Shown: piece after piece, positions 8,847 to 18,022 of the stretch
Layout: each line of letters begins with the position of its first letter
Numbering within the stretch: the first letter of the stretch is position 1
NCBI GenBank assembly: GCA_040754315.1
Contig: JBFMCS010000023.1
Coordinates: forward strand, 1-64,000
From: Bacillota bacterium
GTDB taxonomy: Bacteria; Bacillota; Sulfobacillia; DUSP01; JBFMCS01
DNA length: 64,000 nucleotides
Direction: 5' to 3'
Position numbers and translations under genes: made by a program
The notes under the pieces: generated by a model
The model's input: only the letters and a program-made list of their open reading frames with translations
Told to the model about the DNA's origin: nothing
The model's database searches: none

Positions 8847-9665
8847 CTAACTTTGGTCCATTACCAGGGCCTCATACAGTTCCGGTCTTCTGTCCCTGAA
8901 GAGGTAGAGTTCGTACTCTCCTGGGCGGTTAATGAGGTTCTTCTGTCTTGCTTTGCTGGGGTCGATCTCCACCATGAGGACTTCGGGGTCCGTTCCGGCC
9001 TTTGCCAGTACTTCACCAGTTGGGGATATCATCTGGCTGAGTCCGAGAAACCTGACTCCCTTTTCCTCACCCGCCCTATCGCTGGAAGCCACGTATACCC
9101 TGCTCTCCAGAGCCCGGGTTCTCCCTATGAAGTCTGCGTTTGCGTCTGCTCCTTGCGGCCAGTTGGTTATGTTGCAGACCAAGTCTGCACCCCTTAAAGC
9201 CAGTGACCTGGATACTTCTGGAAATCTCAGCTCGTAACAGATGAGGACTCCAAACCTGCCCACCCCTATGTCAACAACGGGTCCCGGGGCATTCCCCTTG
9301 GCGCAGAACCGATCCACGCCAAGAACCGGAAGGTGAGCCTTATGGTACTTCGTCAGATATCCGGTTGGGCCCAGTACTACAGCGGTGTTCAGGAGGGTTT
9401 GGTTGTGCCTTTCCAAGATACCTACTACGACATGAGCCTCCCCACATGCCCTGCACATTTCGTCTGTGGCGGGGCCCGGGACCTCTACGGCGATTTCCAT
9501 GGCTTCTGCACGGCTATCAAAGCAGTATCCTTGGAGGGCACACTCAGGGAACACGATGAGGTCAGCTCCCTCACCTGATGCCTGGCTAATGATCTCAAGG
9601 ATCTCGGCAAGGTTCTGTTCTGTTCGACCTATCTTGGGATCTGTCTGGGCAAGAGCTACCAGCAT
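8847..9665 (-). CDS. Carbon-nitrogen hydrolase (nitrilase superfamily)
   Basis: A 272-residue amidase-type enzyme with the full catalytic triad of the superfamily: Glu41 in VFPECALQG, Lys109 in KYHKAHLP and Cys143 in LICYELRFPE. These enzymes hydrolyse amides, omega-amides or N-carbamoyl amino acids, releasing ammonia. ATG 9665 has GGAGGG a few bases upstream. It is the last gene of a nine-gene minus-strand run after livM (45-base gap), so its substrate probably arrives through, or arises from, what that transporter takes in. Omega-amidase or N-carbamoyl-beta-alanine amidohydrolase activity would fit the neighbouring aminotransferase, but this is inference. Confidence 0.88.
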   Translation of the reverse strand: MLVALAQTDPKIGRTEQNLAEILEIISQASGEGADLIVFPECALQGYCFDSRAEAMEIAVEVPGPATDEMCRACGEAHVVVGILERHNQTLLNTAVVLGPTGYLTKYHKAHLPVLGVDRFCAKGNAPGPVVDIGVGRFGVLICYELRFPEVSRSLALRGADLVCNITNWPQGADANADFIGRTRALESRVYVASSDRAGEEKGVRFLGLSQMISPTGEVLAKAGTDPEVLMVEIDPSKARQKNLINRPGEYELYLFRDRRPELYEALVMDQS

Positions 9666-9710
9666 GTGAATCCCTCCATCATATATGGGCGTATGCGTCC
9701 GGCATTCTAA

Positions 9711-10670
9711 TCAGCTGACCCTGGAGCCGGTGGCTCGCAGCTTCACAAAGACACCCAAGTCTCTTGCTTTACGGCTGAGCATGGGGGCAATTCCCTCTGG
9801 CACGAACCGGACCACGAGAAGCATTATGAGCCCCAGAAGAACCAAGTGCATTTGCCCAAACTCCCTTAGGTACTCGGCGAGGAACTGAAGCCCCACCGCA
9901 CCGGCTACTGGTCCGAAAAAGGTTCCCATTCCTCCGCTGACCGCCATGGCAATTATCAGCGCCATCTGGGCTATTGTAGCGGATTCTGGACTCACTATCA
10001 TTGTATAGTGGGCGAGAAAGGCTCCGGCTACACCTGCGAAGAGACTGGTTATTACAAACGCTACCTGCCTGTATTTGACCACGTTGATACCTATCGAAGT
10101 GGATGCCACCTGGTCGTCTTTGATGGCCCGGAAGACTAGCCCAATCGGGGATGCCAGGACCCTGTCAAGCACAAGTAGCGTGAGTAAGGCCAAGGCCAGT
10201 GCTGCATAGAAGTAAGGCACCTTGGAAAGGGTGCTACCAAAGAGGGGGATACTGCTTAGGCCCAAGGAACCGCGAGTTATTTTATATTCTATGTTGATGG
10301 TGATTCTGAAGATCTGTGCGAATGCTATTGTCGTTAGTGCATGGTAGATACCTTTCGTCTTAATGCAGACAATGCCGAGTAAGAACCCCAGTGCACATGT
10401 GGCTACTGCCGCAATGCTAATGCCCAGGGCTGGGGGCACAGCCATCTTCAAGGCCAGCAAGGTTGACACATACCCGGCGAAAGTGCTGAATGCGGCCTGT
10501 GCGAAGGACATCTGACCCGCATACCCAGTGAGTACATTCCAGCTGCTAGCCATGATAACGTAGTAGAAGGCCATGATGGCCACATGCAGGGTGTACTCCC
10601 TCGCCACCAGAGGGAGCAATGAGACGATGGCCACTGTAGGGATTAGATACTTCCAGTGAAGGTGCCTCAT
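9711..10670 (-). CDS. livM: Branched-chain amino acid type ABC transporter permease LivM
   Basis: One of the two integral membrane subunits of a high-affinity amino-acid (HAAT) importer. The 319 residues contain about eight to nine hydrophobic segments, the family block WNVLTGYAGQMSFAQAAFSTFAGY near residue 45, and the EAA-like loop with FRAIKDDQVASTSIGINVVKYR near 200. The start overlaps the livH stop by four bases (ATGA). The cognate binding protein, ATPases and second permease are adjacent. The Liv family also carries urea, amides and other polar compounds, so the amino-acid label is provisional. Confidence 0.92.
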   Translation of the reverse strand: MRHLHWKYLIPTVAIVSLLPLVAREYTLHVAIMAFYYVIMASSWNVLTGYAGQMSFAQAAFSTFAGYVSTLLALKMAVPPALGISIAAVATCALGFLLGIVCIKTKGIYHALTTIAFAQIFRITINIEYKITRGSLGLSSIPLFGSTLSKVPYFYAALALALLTLLVLDRVLASPIGLVFRAIKDDQVASTSIGINVVKYRQVAFVITSLFAGVAGAFLAHYTMIVSPESATIAQMALIIAMAVSGGMGTFFGPVAGAVGLQFLAEYLREFGQMHLVLLGLIMLLVVRFVPEGIAPMLSRKARDLGVFVKLRATGSRVS

Positions 10671-11545
10671 AGGGTCTCGCCCCCAAACAGCCCGGTGGGT
10701 TTCACAAGGAGCACTAGCACGAGAACTAGGAACCCATATGCGTCACGATAGCTGGGAGACAACAACAGTACGCCCAAGTTCTCAAATACTCCCAGCATCA
10801 GAGCACCAAGCAGAGCTCCTTTGATGGACCCCATACCCCCGAGGACCAGGATGACGAAGGACTTGCCGGAGGGCAGTTCTCCCATCATTGGGGCCACAAC
10901 GAAGATGGGGCCGAGCAAGGCGCCCGAGGCGCCAGCCAGGAGCCCCCCAATTCCAAACCCCAGGGTGCTTATGCGGGAAACGTTGACTCCCATGGCGGCG
11001 GCCACCTCCCGATCCTGAGATGTGGCCCTGAGGGTGATTCCTACCACAGTACGCCTGATTACTTGCAGGAGCGCTATCAGCATGGTGAGGGCCAGGACAG
11101 CGGCCAGCAGGCGGCCAGCGCTGACGCTTAAGGGACCGATCTTGACGAAGCCTTGCGCCAAGGCAGGCGCGGCCACCTGGTAAGGACCGAACACCCTAAC
11201 CGCCAGGTTAATTAGGAAAAAGGACAATGCGAAAGTAATCAGCAGGTCGTAGTCTCCCACGGCCTTTCCAGAATAGAAGGGGGTGATGAGGAGTCTCTCA
11301 GTCGCCACTCCCAGGATGAAGGCGAAGGTCATGGCGAAGACCGCCGACAGGTAAGGGCTTAGTCCTAGCACGGTGCCGCAGAAATAGGAAATGTAGGCTG
11401 CCCACATGTAGAACTCACCGTGAGCGAAGTTAACAATCCTGAGCACCCCCAGGATGAGTGCGAGCCCTATGGCCATCAAGGCATAGATGCTGCCCATCAT
11501 TAGGCCGTTTACCAGGTAGGAGAGTACCATTTGCGATTGGCCCAT
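10667..11545 (-). CDS. livH: Branched-chain amino acid type ABC transporter permease LivH
   Basis: The second membrane subunit, 292 residues, with MMGSIYALMAIGLALILGVLRIVNFAHGEFYMWAAY, the hallmark LivH N-terminus, and the ATSQDREVAAAMGVNVSRI loop that meets the ATPases. ATG 11545 follows AGGAGGACGTGAA; the open frame extends to 11605 but the extra 20 residues carry no family sequence. It follows the binding-protein gene after a 63-base gap and overlaps livM by four bases. Confidence 0.92.
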   Translation of the reverse strand: MGQSQMVLSYLVNGLMMGSIYALMAIGLALILGVLRIVNFAHGEFYMWAAYISYFCGTVLGLSPYLSAVFAMTFAFILGVATERLLITPFYSGKAVGDYDLLITFALSFFLINLAVRVFGPYQVAAPALAQGFVKIGPLSVSAGRLLAAVLALTMLIALLQVIRRTVVGITLRATSQDREVAAAMGVNVSRISTLGFGIGGLLAGASGALLGPIFVVAPMMGELPSGKSFVILVLGGMGSIKGALLGALMLGVFENLGVLLLSPSYRDAYGFLVLVLVLLVKPTGLFGGETL

Positions 11546-11608
11546 TTCACGTCCTCCTCCTGCTTGTGCCGACGGGGGGATGTAGCAACATCCCCCCTCA
11601 AACACATC

Positions 11609-12841
11609 CTACTCGGGCGACTGCATATTCGCAGTGGCTACATCAGCAGGGTAGACAATTACGGCATCTTCTACTGCCTGATTGACCTCTGTGTACTGCA
11701 GGAAGAGCATAGGAGAGTCCGCATTATGGTACCACACACCCAATCCCTTATCGGTGGGAAACTCCATGATGCCTCGCACGCCGGTTACAGATATGACTTC
11801 CAGAGCTTCGATGATCTTCTGGGGATCAGTGCTCTCAGCAGCCTTGATAGCTTCGGCTATTACCAGGATGGAATCATAACCTGCTAGTGCCACATATGTG
11901 GGAGTTCGGTTGAACCTCGCTTCGTACTTTCTCACGAAAGGTTCAGTGAGATCTGTGAACTTGGCCTTAGCATGGTAGGGTGACTGGAATACCACATACC
12001 TCCCGGCCTCTCCTACGTTTGGCCAGAATTCCGGGAATGTCGCGTCCATCCCAGCCATGAACATGGCGGTTTTGCTTGTAGGCGACAGACCAATTTCGTA
12101 GGCTTGTTTTACAAGGAGGAAAGAGCCAGCCCCTGTTACGAAATGAACAAATAGGTCCGGGCCGAATTCCTGCAACTGTATCAGTTGGGGCACGAAGTCA
12201 AGACTAGTCCTATCCACGATCATCACCTTGTGCTCTAAGCCAAGGGCCCTCAGTTCGCTTTCTATCAGATCCATGCTGCCGATGCCGAAGTCCGTGTCTT
12301 CTACAATAGCGGCAACCCGCTGGAACCCATTTGCCTCCACGAACTCGCGAACCTTCTCGCTAAATGCTTTGTTGTTTGGCGCTATCCTAAACACCTCACG
12401 GTAGCCCCTGAGGGTCAGCTCATCGGACCACGCCTCGGATATCACAAAAGGTATACCATATCTATGGGCGACCTCCATCTCTGCCTTTGCCGCAGAACTG
12501 TGGGCCTCACCGGTCACGATGATTACCTGGTCTTTCGTAATTAGTTTCTCCATGACGGACACGCCCTTCTCGGGTGTGCCCTGTGAGTCCTCGAACACCA
12601 GCTGCAGCTTCTTGCCCAGGATTCCACCCTGTTCATTAATCTCGTCAATGGCGATTTCCATGGCATTTTTTAGTTCTGCACCTGCAGCTACGCTGCCGGG
12701 GGGAGAAAGGGGACCTACTGCCCCAATCTTGATGACCTCATCCTGAGAGGGTGGGGGGGTGGCGGACCCGGAGCCACAACCGCTGATGGCCAACACCAGT
12801 GATACTACCGCTAACAGGGCCAGCGTTCTCCTACCTTTCAT
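11609..12841 (-). CDS. livK: ABC transporter substrate-binding lipoprotein (LivK-type)
   Basis: The extracellular binding protein of the first liv system. It starts with MKGRRTLALLAVVSLVLAISGC, a signal peptide ending in a lipobox with the cysteine at about residue 21, followed by a serine/proline-rich linker and the periplasmic-binding fold type I (KIGAVGPLSPPG..., then a bilobed ligand-binding region). The 410-residue length is normal. ATG 12841 is preceded by GAGGGAGGTTAAG; an in-frame ATG at 12940 lies inside livF and is not used. The ligand is not evident: the sequence is only generally Liv-like and differs much from the second LivK at 21640. Confidence 0.9.
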   Translation of the reverse strand: MKGRRTLALLAVVSLVLAISGCGSGSATPPPSQDEVIKIGAVGPLSPPGSVAAGAELKNAMEIAIDEINEQGGILGKKLQLVFEDSQGTPEKGVSVMEKLITKDQVIIVTGEAHSSAAKAEMEVAHRYGIPFVISEAWSDELTLRGYREVFRIAPNNKAFSEKVREFVEANGFQRVAAIVEDTDFGIGSMDLIESELRALGLEHKVMIVDRTSLDFVPQLIQLQEFGPDLFVHFVTGAGSFLLVKQAYEIGLSPTSKTAMFMAGMDATFPEFWPNVGEAGRYVVFQSPYHAKAKFTDLTEPFVRKYEARFNRTPTYVALAGYDSILVIAEAIKAAESTDPQKIIEALEVISVTGVRGIMEFPTDKGLGVWYHNADSPMLFLQYTEVNQAVEDAVIVYPADVATANMQSPE

Positions 12842-12923
12842 GAACTTAACCTCCCTCTCGTTGTTCAGTGTTCTAACACCCGTGTTCTGACATCTTCCAT
12901 TACCAGGGACGTGTGTGTTGAGT

Positions 12924-13634
12924 TCAGACACCCCCTCCAAGGTAAGCCATCTCTATCTCCCCATGTCCAATCAGTTGGGAGGCAGTATCCGACAGTACCA
13001 CTTCTCCGGACTCCAAAACGTACGCTCTACTTGCGATTTCCAATGCTCGGTTGGCATTCTGCTCAACAAGAAGAATGGTGGTCCCGCGGGCGTTAATCTC
13101 GGATATGATTGAAAACACTTCGTCGACGATGGAGGGCGCCAATCCCATTGATGGTTCGTCCATTATTAGCAGGGTTGGATCAGACATGAGAGCACGGCCG
13201 ATAGCGAGCATTTGTTGCTCACCACCTGAAAGAGACCCGGCCATCTGGTTATGCCTCTGTGCTATTCGAGGAAACCGCAGGAATACTGACTCCATCTTCC
13301 GCTTTCGCTCCATGGATCTCCCAAGGGTGTACCCTCCCATGATCAGGTTCTCCGTGACGCTGAGTTCGGGGAACACACGCCGCCCCTCGAACACCATGGA
13401 TATGCCACTCCGAACGATTTCCGCCGTGGGTCTGTTGTCAATACGCCTACCCATAAATTCGATAGCCCCGGAACGGATGCATACGAGACCTAGTATTGTC
13501 TTTAGTGTGGTAGACTTGCCAGCCCCATTAGGCCCCAGTAGGGCTACTATCTCACCCTCCTTAACTTCCAGCGTGATGCCCTTTAGCACTAAAGACTCAT
13601 CGTAACCCGCGACAACTTCTTTCAGCGCTAGCAT
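12924..13634 (-). CDS. livF: Branched-chain amino acid type ABC transporter ATPase LivF
   Basis: A cytoplasmic ATPase of 236 residues: Walker A GPNGAGKST near residue 35, signature LSGGEQQMLAIGRAL, Walker B LLIMDEPSMGLAP and the switch histidine region further on. The SMGLAP after Walker B and short length are typical of LivF rather than LivG. It overlaps livG by seven bases and is followed by the binding-protein gene, an order (livG-livF-livK-livH-livM) different from the second cluster. Confidence 0.93.
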   Translation of the reverse strand: MLALKEVVAGYDESLVLKGITLEVKEGEIVALLGPNGAGKSTTLKTILGLVCIRSGAIEFMGRRIDNRPTAEIVRSGISMVFEGRRVFPELSVTENLIMGGYTLGRSMERKRKMESVFLRFPRIAQRHNQMAGSLSGGEQQMLAIGRALMSDPTLLIMDEPSMGLAPSIVDEVFSIISEINARGTTILLVEQNANRALEIASRAYVLESGEVVLSDTASQLIGHGEIEMAYLGGGV

Positions 13635-14395
13635 TTGCGGCCCCCCAGGTAAGCTTGAATTACGGTCTCGGAGTTCTTGACTTCCTCCGGTGTACCCTCA
13701 GCAATTACGGCCCCAAAATCCACCACGGTTATATGCTGGGAGACACTCATGACAACCCTCATATTATGCTCCACCAGTACTATGGTGGAGCCCCTGGCAC
13801 GGATCCTGTCGATGGTAGCAATCATGTCCTTGGCCTCCTGCGGGTTCATACCGCAGGTGGGTTCATCCAGGAGTAGCACAGAAGGTTTGACGGCTAGGGC
13901 GCGAGCGATCTCTAGCCTTCTCTGGTCACCATAGGAAAGGTTCTTGGCCATAATTCTCCGCCTATCGTTCAACTGCAGGAGTCCGAGTATATCCGAAATG
14001 GTAGCATCTGCTTCCGTGTCCCGCCCGTCGTCGCGACCGCTCGCAAGAGCCATTCGCCACAGGGAGAGACCTTGCTTGGTCTTGTACGCGACAAACACGT
14101 TTTCCCAGACTGTTAGGTTCTTGAAGAGTCTCAATGTCTGGAACGTTCTCCCTATTCCACTAGAAGCAATGACGTTGGGTGGCTTACCCACAAGTTCTTG
14201 ACCTCTCAACCGGATAGAGCCGCTATGGGGCCGCAATTGGCCAGAGATAAGGTTGAATATGGTGGTCTTCCCAGCGCCGTTAGGGCCAATTATCGAATGA
14301 ATAATTCCCTCTCTAATTTGACAACTAAAGGATTTCACGGCATGAACCCCGCCAAAGCTCTTGCTAAGGTTTGTGACCTCAAGAATTGTGTCCAA
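13628..14395 (-). CDS. livG: Branched-chain amino acid type ABC transporter ATPase LivG
   Basis: The 255-residue partner ATPase. It shows GPNGAGKTTIFNLISG (Walker A), GIGRTFQTLRLFKNLTVWENV (the Q-loop stretch characteristic of LivG), LSYGDQRRLEIARAL (signature) and LLDEPTCGMNPQE (Walker B). Cys in TCGMNP replaces the more usual Ala, a neutral variation. It stands first of the five transporter genes, 78 bases after the CoA-transferase gene. Confidence 0.93.
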   Translation of the reverse strand: MDTILEVTNLSKSFGGVHAVKSFSCQIREGIIHSIIGPNGAGKTTIFNLISGQLRPHSGSIRLRGQELVGKPPNVIASSGIGRTFQTLRLFKNLTVWENVFVAYKTKQGLSLWRMALASGRDDGRDTEADATISDILGLLQLNDRRRIMAKNLSYGDQRRLEIARALAVKPSVLLLDEPTCGMNPQEAKDMIATIDRIRARGSTIVLVEHNMRVVMSVSQHITVVDFGAVIAEGTPEEVKNSETVIQAYLGGRKC

Positions 14396-14473
14396 GACTC
14401 CTCACCTCCGGCACAGAGCTGGCTAATCCCAACTGACGGTATGCACAAGGTCTTAAGTCGCCTTGAAGACGGG

Positions 14474-15697
14474 CTACCCGATAATCCCATCCTGCCTCAA
14501 GTGATCTAGCCGGGTACCCTGGTATCCCAGGATTTGGGTTAGGACTTCATCTGTATGCTCTCCCAGCGCAGGGATACCTTTTGCGGCAATTTCTGTGCTA
14601 TCGGACAACCTGATGGGGGTTCGTACTAGCTTCTTGCCAGCCAGGGGGCCTGAGTGAATCGGACTAAGCATGTTTCTGGCAGCAACCTGTGGGCACTTGA
14701 ATACCTCTTCGGCCGTGTGGACGGGTCCGCCTGGAACTCCGGCACTGTTAAGGATGTTTGCTGCTTCAAGAGAATCTTTGTCCTCGAGCCAATTCTCGAT
14801 GGCGGGGCGTATGAGGTCTTCCGAGTGAGCAGCCCTGGAGCGGCCATCAGCGCACCTAGGGTCCCCTATAAGATCTTCTCTACCCATGCATGCGGCGAGT
14901 CTCTCCCACATGTAGTCTGAGGGAATGTTGATGGCTACATAGCCATCCCGGCTACGATATGCCCCTCTGGGCCCAAACAGCCTTTCATTTCCCCTGATTG
15001 GGACCTGCCCGGTGAAGGAGTAGATGGTCATTACTCGCTCGTTCAGGGCCACCATGGCGTCGAGCATGGAGATGTCTACCATCTGACCCTCACCGGTCCT
15101 GTCCCTGTCCAGCAGTGCTATGAGGATCCCCTGGACCGCCGCCTGGCCTGCTATTAGGTCTGCCAGGCCGTAGAGGGCGGAGACGGGCGGGCGGTCCTCG
15201 AACCCGATCATGTGCATGACACCGCTCATGGCCTCGGACACGATGTCGAAGGCGGGCCAGTCCGAGTAGGGGCCTCGATACCCGTCCAACTGGCCGAACC
15301 CACTAATAGCGCAGAACACCAGCCGGGGATTCTCCATCTTGAGGGGGCTGTAGCCAAGGCCCAGTTTGTCCATGACACCGGGACGGAAGTTCTCCACCAC
15401 CACATCGCTGGCCCGTGCCAGGGCCTTGAAGATGTCCTTACCCTCTTCCTTGCTGAGGTCCAGGGCAACGCTCTTCTTGTTGCGGTTGTACTCGGCGAAC
15501 CCCCAGGAGTGCTTCTCCCCATCCACCTCGAGAAAGGGTCCCATGGTACGCCGGGGGTCACCGCTGCCCGGCCTCTCCACTTTGATAACCCGTGCGCCAG
15601 CATCCGCCAGGAGCATGGTGCAGTAGGGCCCAGCGATGTACTGCTCGTTTGCCAGCACTGTGATATGCTCCAGGGGCCCTCTCAAACCACTCACCAA
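14474..15697 (-). CDS. CaiB/BaiF family (family III) CoA-transferase
   Basis: A 407-residue class III CoA-transferase that moves CoA between a donor acyl-CoA and a carboxylic acid. Visible family elements: ADAGARVIKVERPGSGDPRR near residue 31-50, YNRNKKSVALDL, VENFRPGVMDKLGLGY, and Asp180 in YGLADLIAGQAAVQGI, the place of the catalytic aspartate. It lies between the aminotransferase and the transporter genes, with 11 bases to the former. A plausible job is activating the carboxylate left after transamination. Members transfer CoA to formate, carnitine, bile acids, mesaconate and others, so the substrate is open. Confidence 0.9.
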   Translation of the reverse strand: MVSGLRGPLEHITVLANEQYIAGPYCTMLLADAGARVIKVERPGSGDPRRTMGPFLEVDGEKHSWGFAEYNRNKKSVALDLSKEEGKDIFKALARASDVVVENFRPGVMDKLGLGYSPLKMENPRLVFCAISGFGQLDGYRGPYSDWPAFDIVSEAMSGVMHMIGFEDRPPVSALYGLADLIAGQAAVQGILIALLDRDRTGEGQMVDISMLDAMVALNERVMTIYSFTGQVPIRGNERLFGPRGAYRSRDGYVAINIPSDYMWERLAACMGREDLIGDPRCADGRSRAAHSEDLIRPAIENWLEDKDSLEAANILNSAGVPGGPVHTAEEVFKCPQVAARNMLSPIHSGPLAGKKLVRTPIRLSDSTEIAAKGIPALGEHTDEVLTQILGYQGTRLDHLRQDGIIG

Positions 15698-15708
15698 GTC
15701 TCACCCTC

Positions 15709-17061
15709 TCAGAAGGACTTCAAGTGGACGCTCTCCTTGAGGGTTTCCTCCAGGATCCCCACCATGATGTCCATTTCGCCCTTCTCGATGACCAGTGGCG
15801 GGCCTATGAGGAAGTGATCCCCATCGCAGCCGTTGGCGGTCCCCCCTCCGGGGTAGATCACCAGGCCCTTGGACAGCGCCAGCCGGGTAATCCTCTCGGC
15901 CACACCCAGGCGGGCCTCAAAGGGTTCCTTCGTGGCCCTGTCCTTAACTAGCTCAATGCCCATCAGAAGCCCTTTGCCCCGAATGTCACCCACTATGGGT
16001 ATGTCCCTAAGAGGCTCTATGGCCTGCCACAGGTAGTCCCCGGCCTCCCGGGCACGCTCTACAATGTTCCTCTCTTCCATGTAGCGAAGTATCCGGTCAC
16101 CTACGGCACAGCTCAGCGGGTTACCCCCGTAGGTGTAACCGTGGGCGAATTTGCCGGTTCCCTCCTCAAAGGCTTGGTAGAGACGGCTCGAGGCGATGAC
16201 GGCACCCAGAGGTGCGTACCCTGCGCTGATCCCTTTTGCAGTTACGATGATGTCGGGGAGTGCCTGCCAGTGCTCGATAGCGAAGTTGGTCCCGGTACGG
16301 CCCATGCCGCACATGACCTCATCGGCGATGAACACTACATCATAACGCCTGCATGTCTCCTGGATTATCTCGTAGTACCCCGGGGGAGGCGTGATGCCGC
16401 CTCCAGCGGCCCCGCCCACGGGCTCCGCGATGAAGGCAGCCACGTTGTCAGGGCCCTCCGCCCTGATGGCATCCCCCAGCTCGTGGGCACAACGCAGGGA
16501 GCACTCAGAATACTCATCCCCATAGGGGCACCGGTAGCAGTAGGGGGCTGATATGTGGGTTGCCGCAGGGCTAAGCAGCGGGGTGAACTTGGATTTCCTG
16601 CCAGGGTGGCCGGTCATGGAGAGGGCGCCTATGGTAGATCCGTGGTAGCTGAGTCTCCTGGAGATCACCTTGTACTTACAGGTATGCCCGTCCCTCTCGA
16701 GAAAGTACTGCCTAGCCATCTTCAGCGCTGACTCAGTGGCTTCCGAACCTCCTGAGACGATCCAAACCTTGTCCAGATCCCCCGGCGCCATGCTGGCAAG
16801 GCGCCTGGAGAGGTCGATAGCAGGGCGTGTGGTGAACCTGGACTGATGGGCGAAGCACACCCTCTCGCATTGCTCGTGGATGGCTTCGATAATCTCCCGC
16901 ACGCCGTGTCCAAGGTTCGTCACCAGCGCGCCTGAGCACCCGTCGAGGTAACGATGGCCGTCCTCATCGTACAAGTAGACGCCCTCCGCTCTGGCGATTA
17001 CGGGGTACGGTCTCTTCAGGTCCCTCTGGAACACATGGGCCTTTGACTCCACCGTGGTCAC
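15709..17061 (-). CDS. Class III (omega) aminotransferase
   Basis: A 450-residue PLP-dependent aminotransferase. GGSEATESALKMAR (about 104-117) is the phosphate-binding region, DEVMCGMGRTG (247-257) carries the cofactor-binding Asp, and Lys276 in IVTAKGISAGYAPLGAV forms the Schiff base. The C-terminal block GGTANGCDGDHFLIGPPLVI is typical of aspartate-aminotransferase-superfamily members that use omega-amino acids, beta-alanine, taurine or putrescine with pyruvate. The motif CYRCPYGDEYSECSLRCAHEL resembles the clade found with uptake genes in Bacillota. It is second in the operon, four bases after the regulator gene. Confidence 0.9.
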   Translation of the reverse strand: MTTVESKAHVFQRDLKRPYPVIARAEGVYLYDEDGHRYLDGCSGALVTNLGHGVREIIEAIHEQCERVCFAHQSRFTTRPAIDLSRRLASMAPGDLDKVWIVSGGSEATESALKMARQYFLERDGHTCKYKVISRRLSYHGSTIGALSMTGHPGRKSKFTPLLSPAATHISAPYCYRCPYGDEYSECSLRCAHELGDAIRAEGPDNVAAFIAEPVGGAAGGGITPPPGYYEIIQETCRRYDVVFIADEVMCGMGRTGTNFAIEHWQALPDIIVTAKGISAGYAPLGAVIASSRLYQAFEEGTGKFAHGYTYGGNPLSCAVGDRILRYMEERNIVERAREAGDYLWQAIEPLRDIPIVGDIRGKGLLMGIELVKDRATKEPFEARLGVAERITRLALSKGLVIYPGGGTANGCDGDHFLIGPPLVIEKGEMDIMVGILEETLKESVHLKSF

Positions 17062-17064
17062 CTC

Positions 17065-17940
17065 CTATATATCGCGCTGGGCAGGTCGCTCGTAGATCCC
17101 ATGTTCCTCCCACACCCGTTCAAGGTCGCGAAGGGCCTTGGTGACTTCGTCCCTCTTTCGCACCCCTACAGATGCCACCAGTGCGTTTATTAGGCTCAGC
17201 GGGGCAACGAAGGAATCAACAAAGGAAGCCATACTTGTCTTGGCCGTGAGCAGGATGTCGGCCTTCGTGGCCAAGGGGGAGAGCACGCCATCGGTTATGG
17301 CTATGATCTTAGACCCGTTCTTGCGCGCAAGGTCCACGAAACTCACGGTTTGCCGGGTGTACCTGGGGAAGCTGATCCCGATGACAACATCCTCGGGCCC
17401 CGAATCCGCTATGGGCTCCAGCGATGAGAAGCCGCAGTTCCCCATTATGGTCACGTTCTTTAACACCCAGCTCAGGCAGAAGCCCAGGAAGTAGGCGAGG
17501 GAGGAGGCACTCCGGAAACCCACAACATATATACGCCGGGCTGAACATAGGGCAGCCACGGCATCATCGAAGGTATCTGCGGAGATGTTCTTGATGGTGA
17601 GGGCGATGTTCTCCATGTCCGTATGCATCACCCTCTGGAAGAGAGGGCCTTCCTGGGGGGATGAGTTGGCGTCATCAACGGAGCCTGCCAGGCGTTGGAC
17701 TGTGCTAATCTTGTTCACCAGCATTTCCTGGAGGTTCCGTTGGAGTTCGGGGTAGCCCGAGTAGCCAAGAGCTGTGGCAAACCGGACCACCGTGGACTCG
17801 GATACGCCCACCTTTCGCCCTAGAGCAGCGGCGGTGAGAAAGGCAGCTGTTTCCCTGTCCTGGAGGATCCAGGAGGCGATGAGTTTCTGGCCGTCGCTGA
17901 GTTCCGGCATCTGCCTGATAATCCTATCCTCAAGCTCCAT
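17065..17940 (-). CDS. RpiR family transcriptional regulator (HTH + SIS)
   Basis: A 291-residue regulator: N-terminal HTH_6 domain (TAAALGRKVGVSESTVVRFATALGYSGYPELQ, about 37-68) and a C-terminal SIS sugar-isomerase-type domain (about 120-255, with VVGFRSASSLAYFLGF and GISFPRYTRQTVSFVDLARKNGSKIIAITD). SIS domains in this family bind phosphosugars or other metabolites as the signal. ATG 17940 follows AGGGGG at eight bases. It heads the aminotransferase/CoA-transferase/liv/nitrilase run and most likely controls that run and itself through repeats at 17952-18048. Confidence 0.9.
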   Translation of the reverse strand: MELEDRIIRQMPELSDGQKLIASWILQDRETAAFLTAAALGRKVGVSESTVVRFATALGYSGYPELQRNLQEMLVNKISTVQRLAGSVDDANSSPQEGPLFQRVMHTDMENIALTIKNISADTFDDAVAALCSARRIYVVGFRSASSLAYFLGFCLSWVLKNVTIMGNCGFSSLEPIADSGPEDVVIGISFPRYTRQTVSFVDLARKNGSKIIAITDGVLSPLATKADILLTAKTSMASFVDSFVAPLSLINALVASVGVRKRDEVTKALRDLERVWEEHGIYERPAQRDI

Positions 17941-17951
17941 CTAGATGCCCC

Positions 17952-17996
17952 CTTGATGCAAGAGTTCCGGCATATAGTGCAGTCTTATGCAAGAAT
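17952..17996. promoter_or_regulatory. Paired CTTGATGCAAG-like repeats upstream of the RpiR gene
   Basis: CTTGATGCAAGAG (17952-17964) and CTTATGCAAGAAT (17984-17996) are near-identical and 32 bases apart, about three helical turns. The first contains the palindrome CTTG-ATG-CAAG. They lie just before the regulator's start and are good candidates for its own operator. Confidence 0.45.
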
Positions 17997-18022
17997 TGCT
18001 TTAGCATTCTACATTCTAATTC

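Noticed and set aside
12842-12940. Longer start for the first LivK
   Set aside because: It would lie inside livF and put 33 hydrophilic residues before a good signal peptide; ATG 12841 has its own ribosome site.
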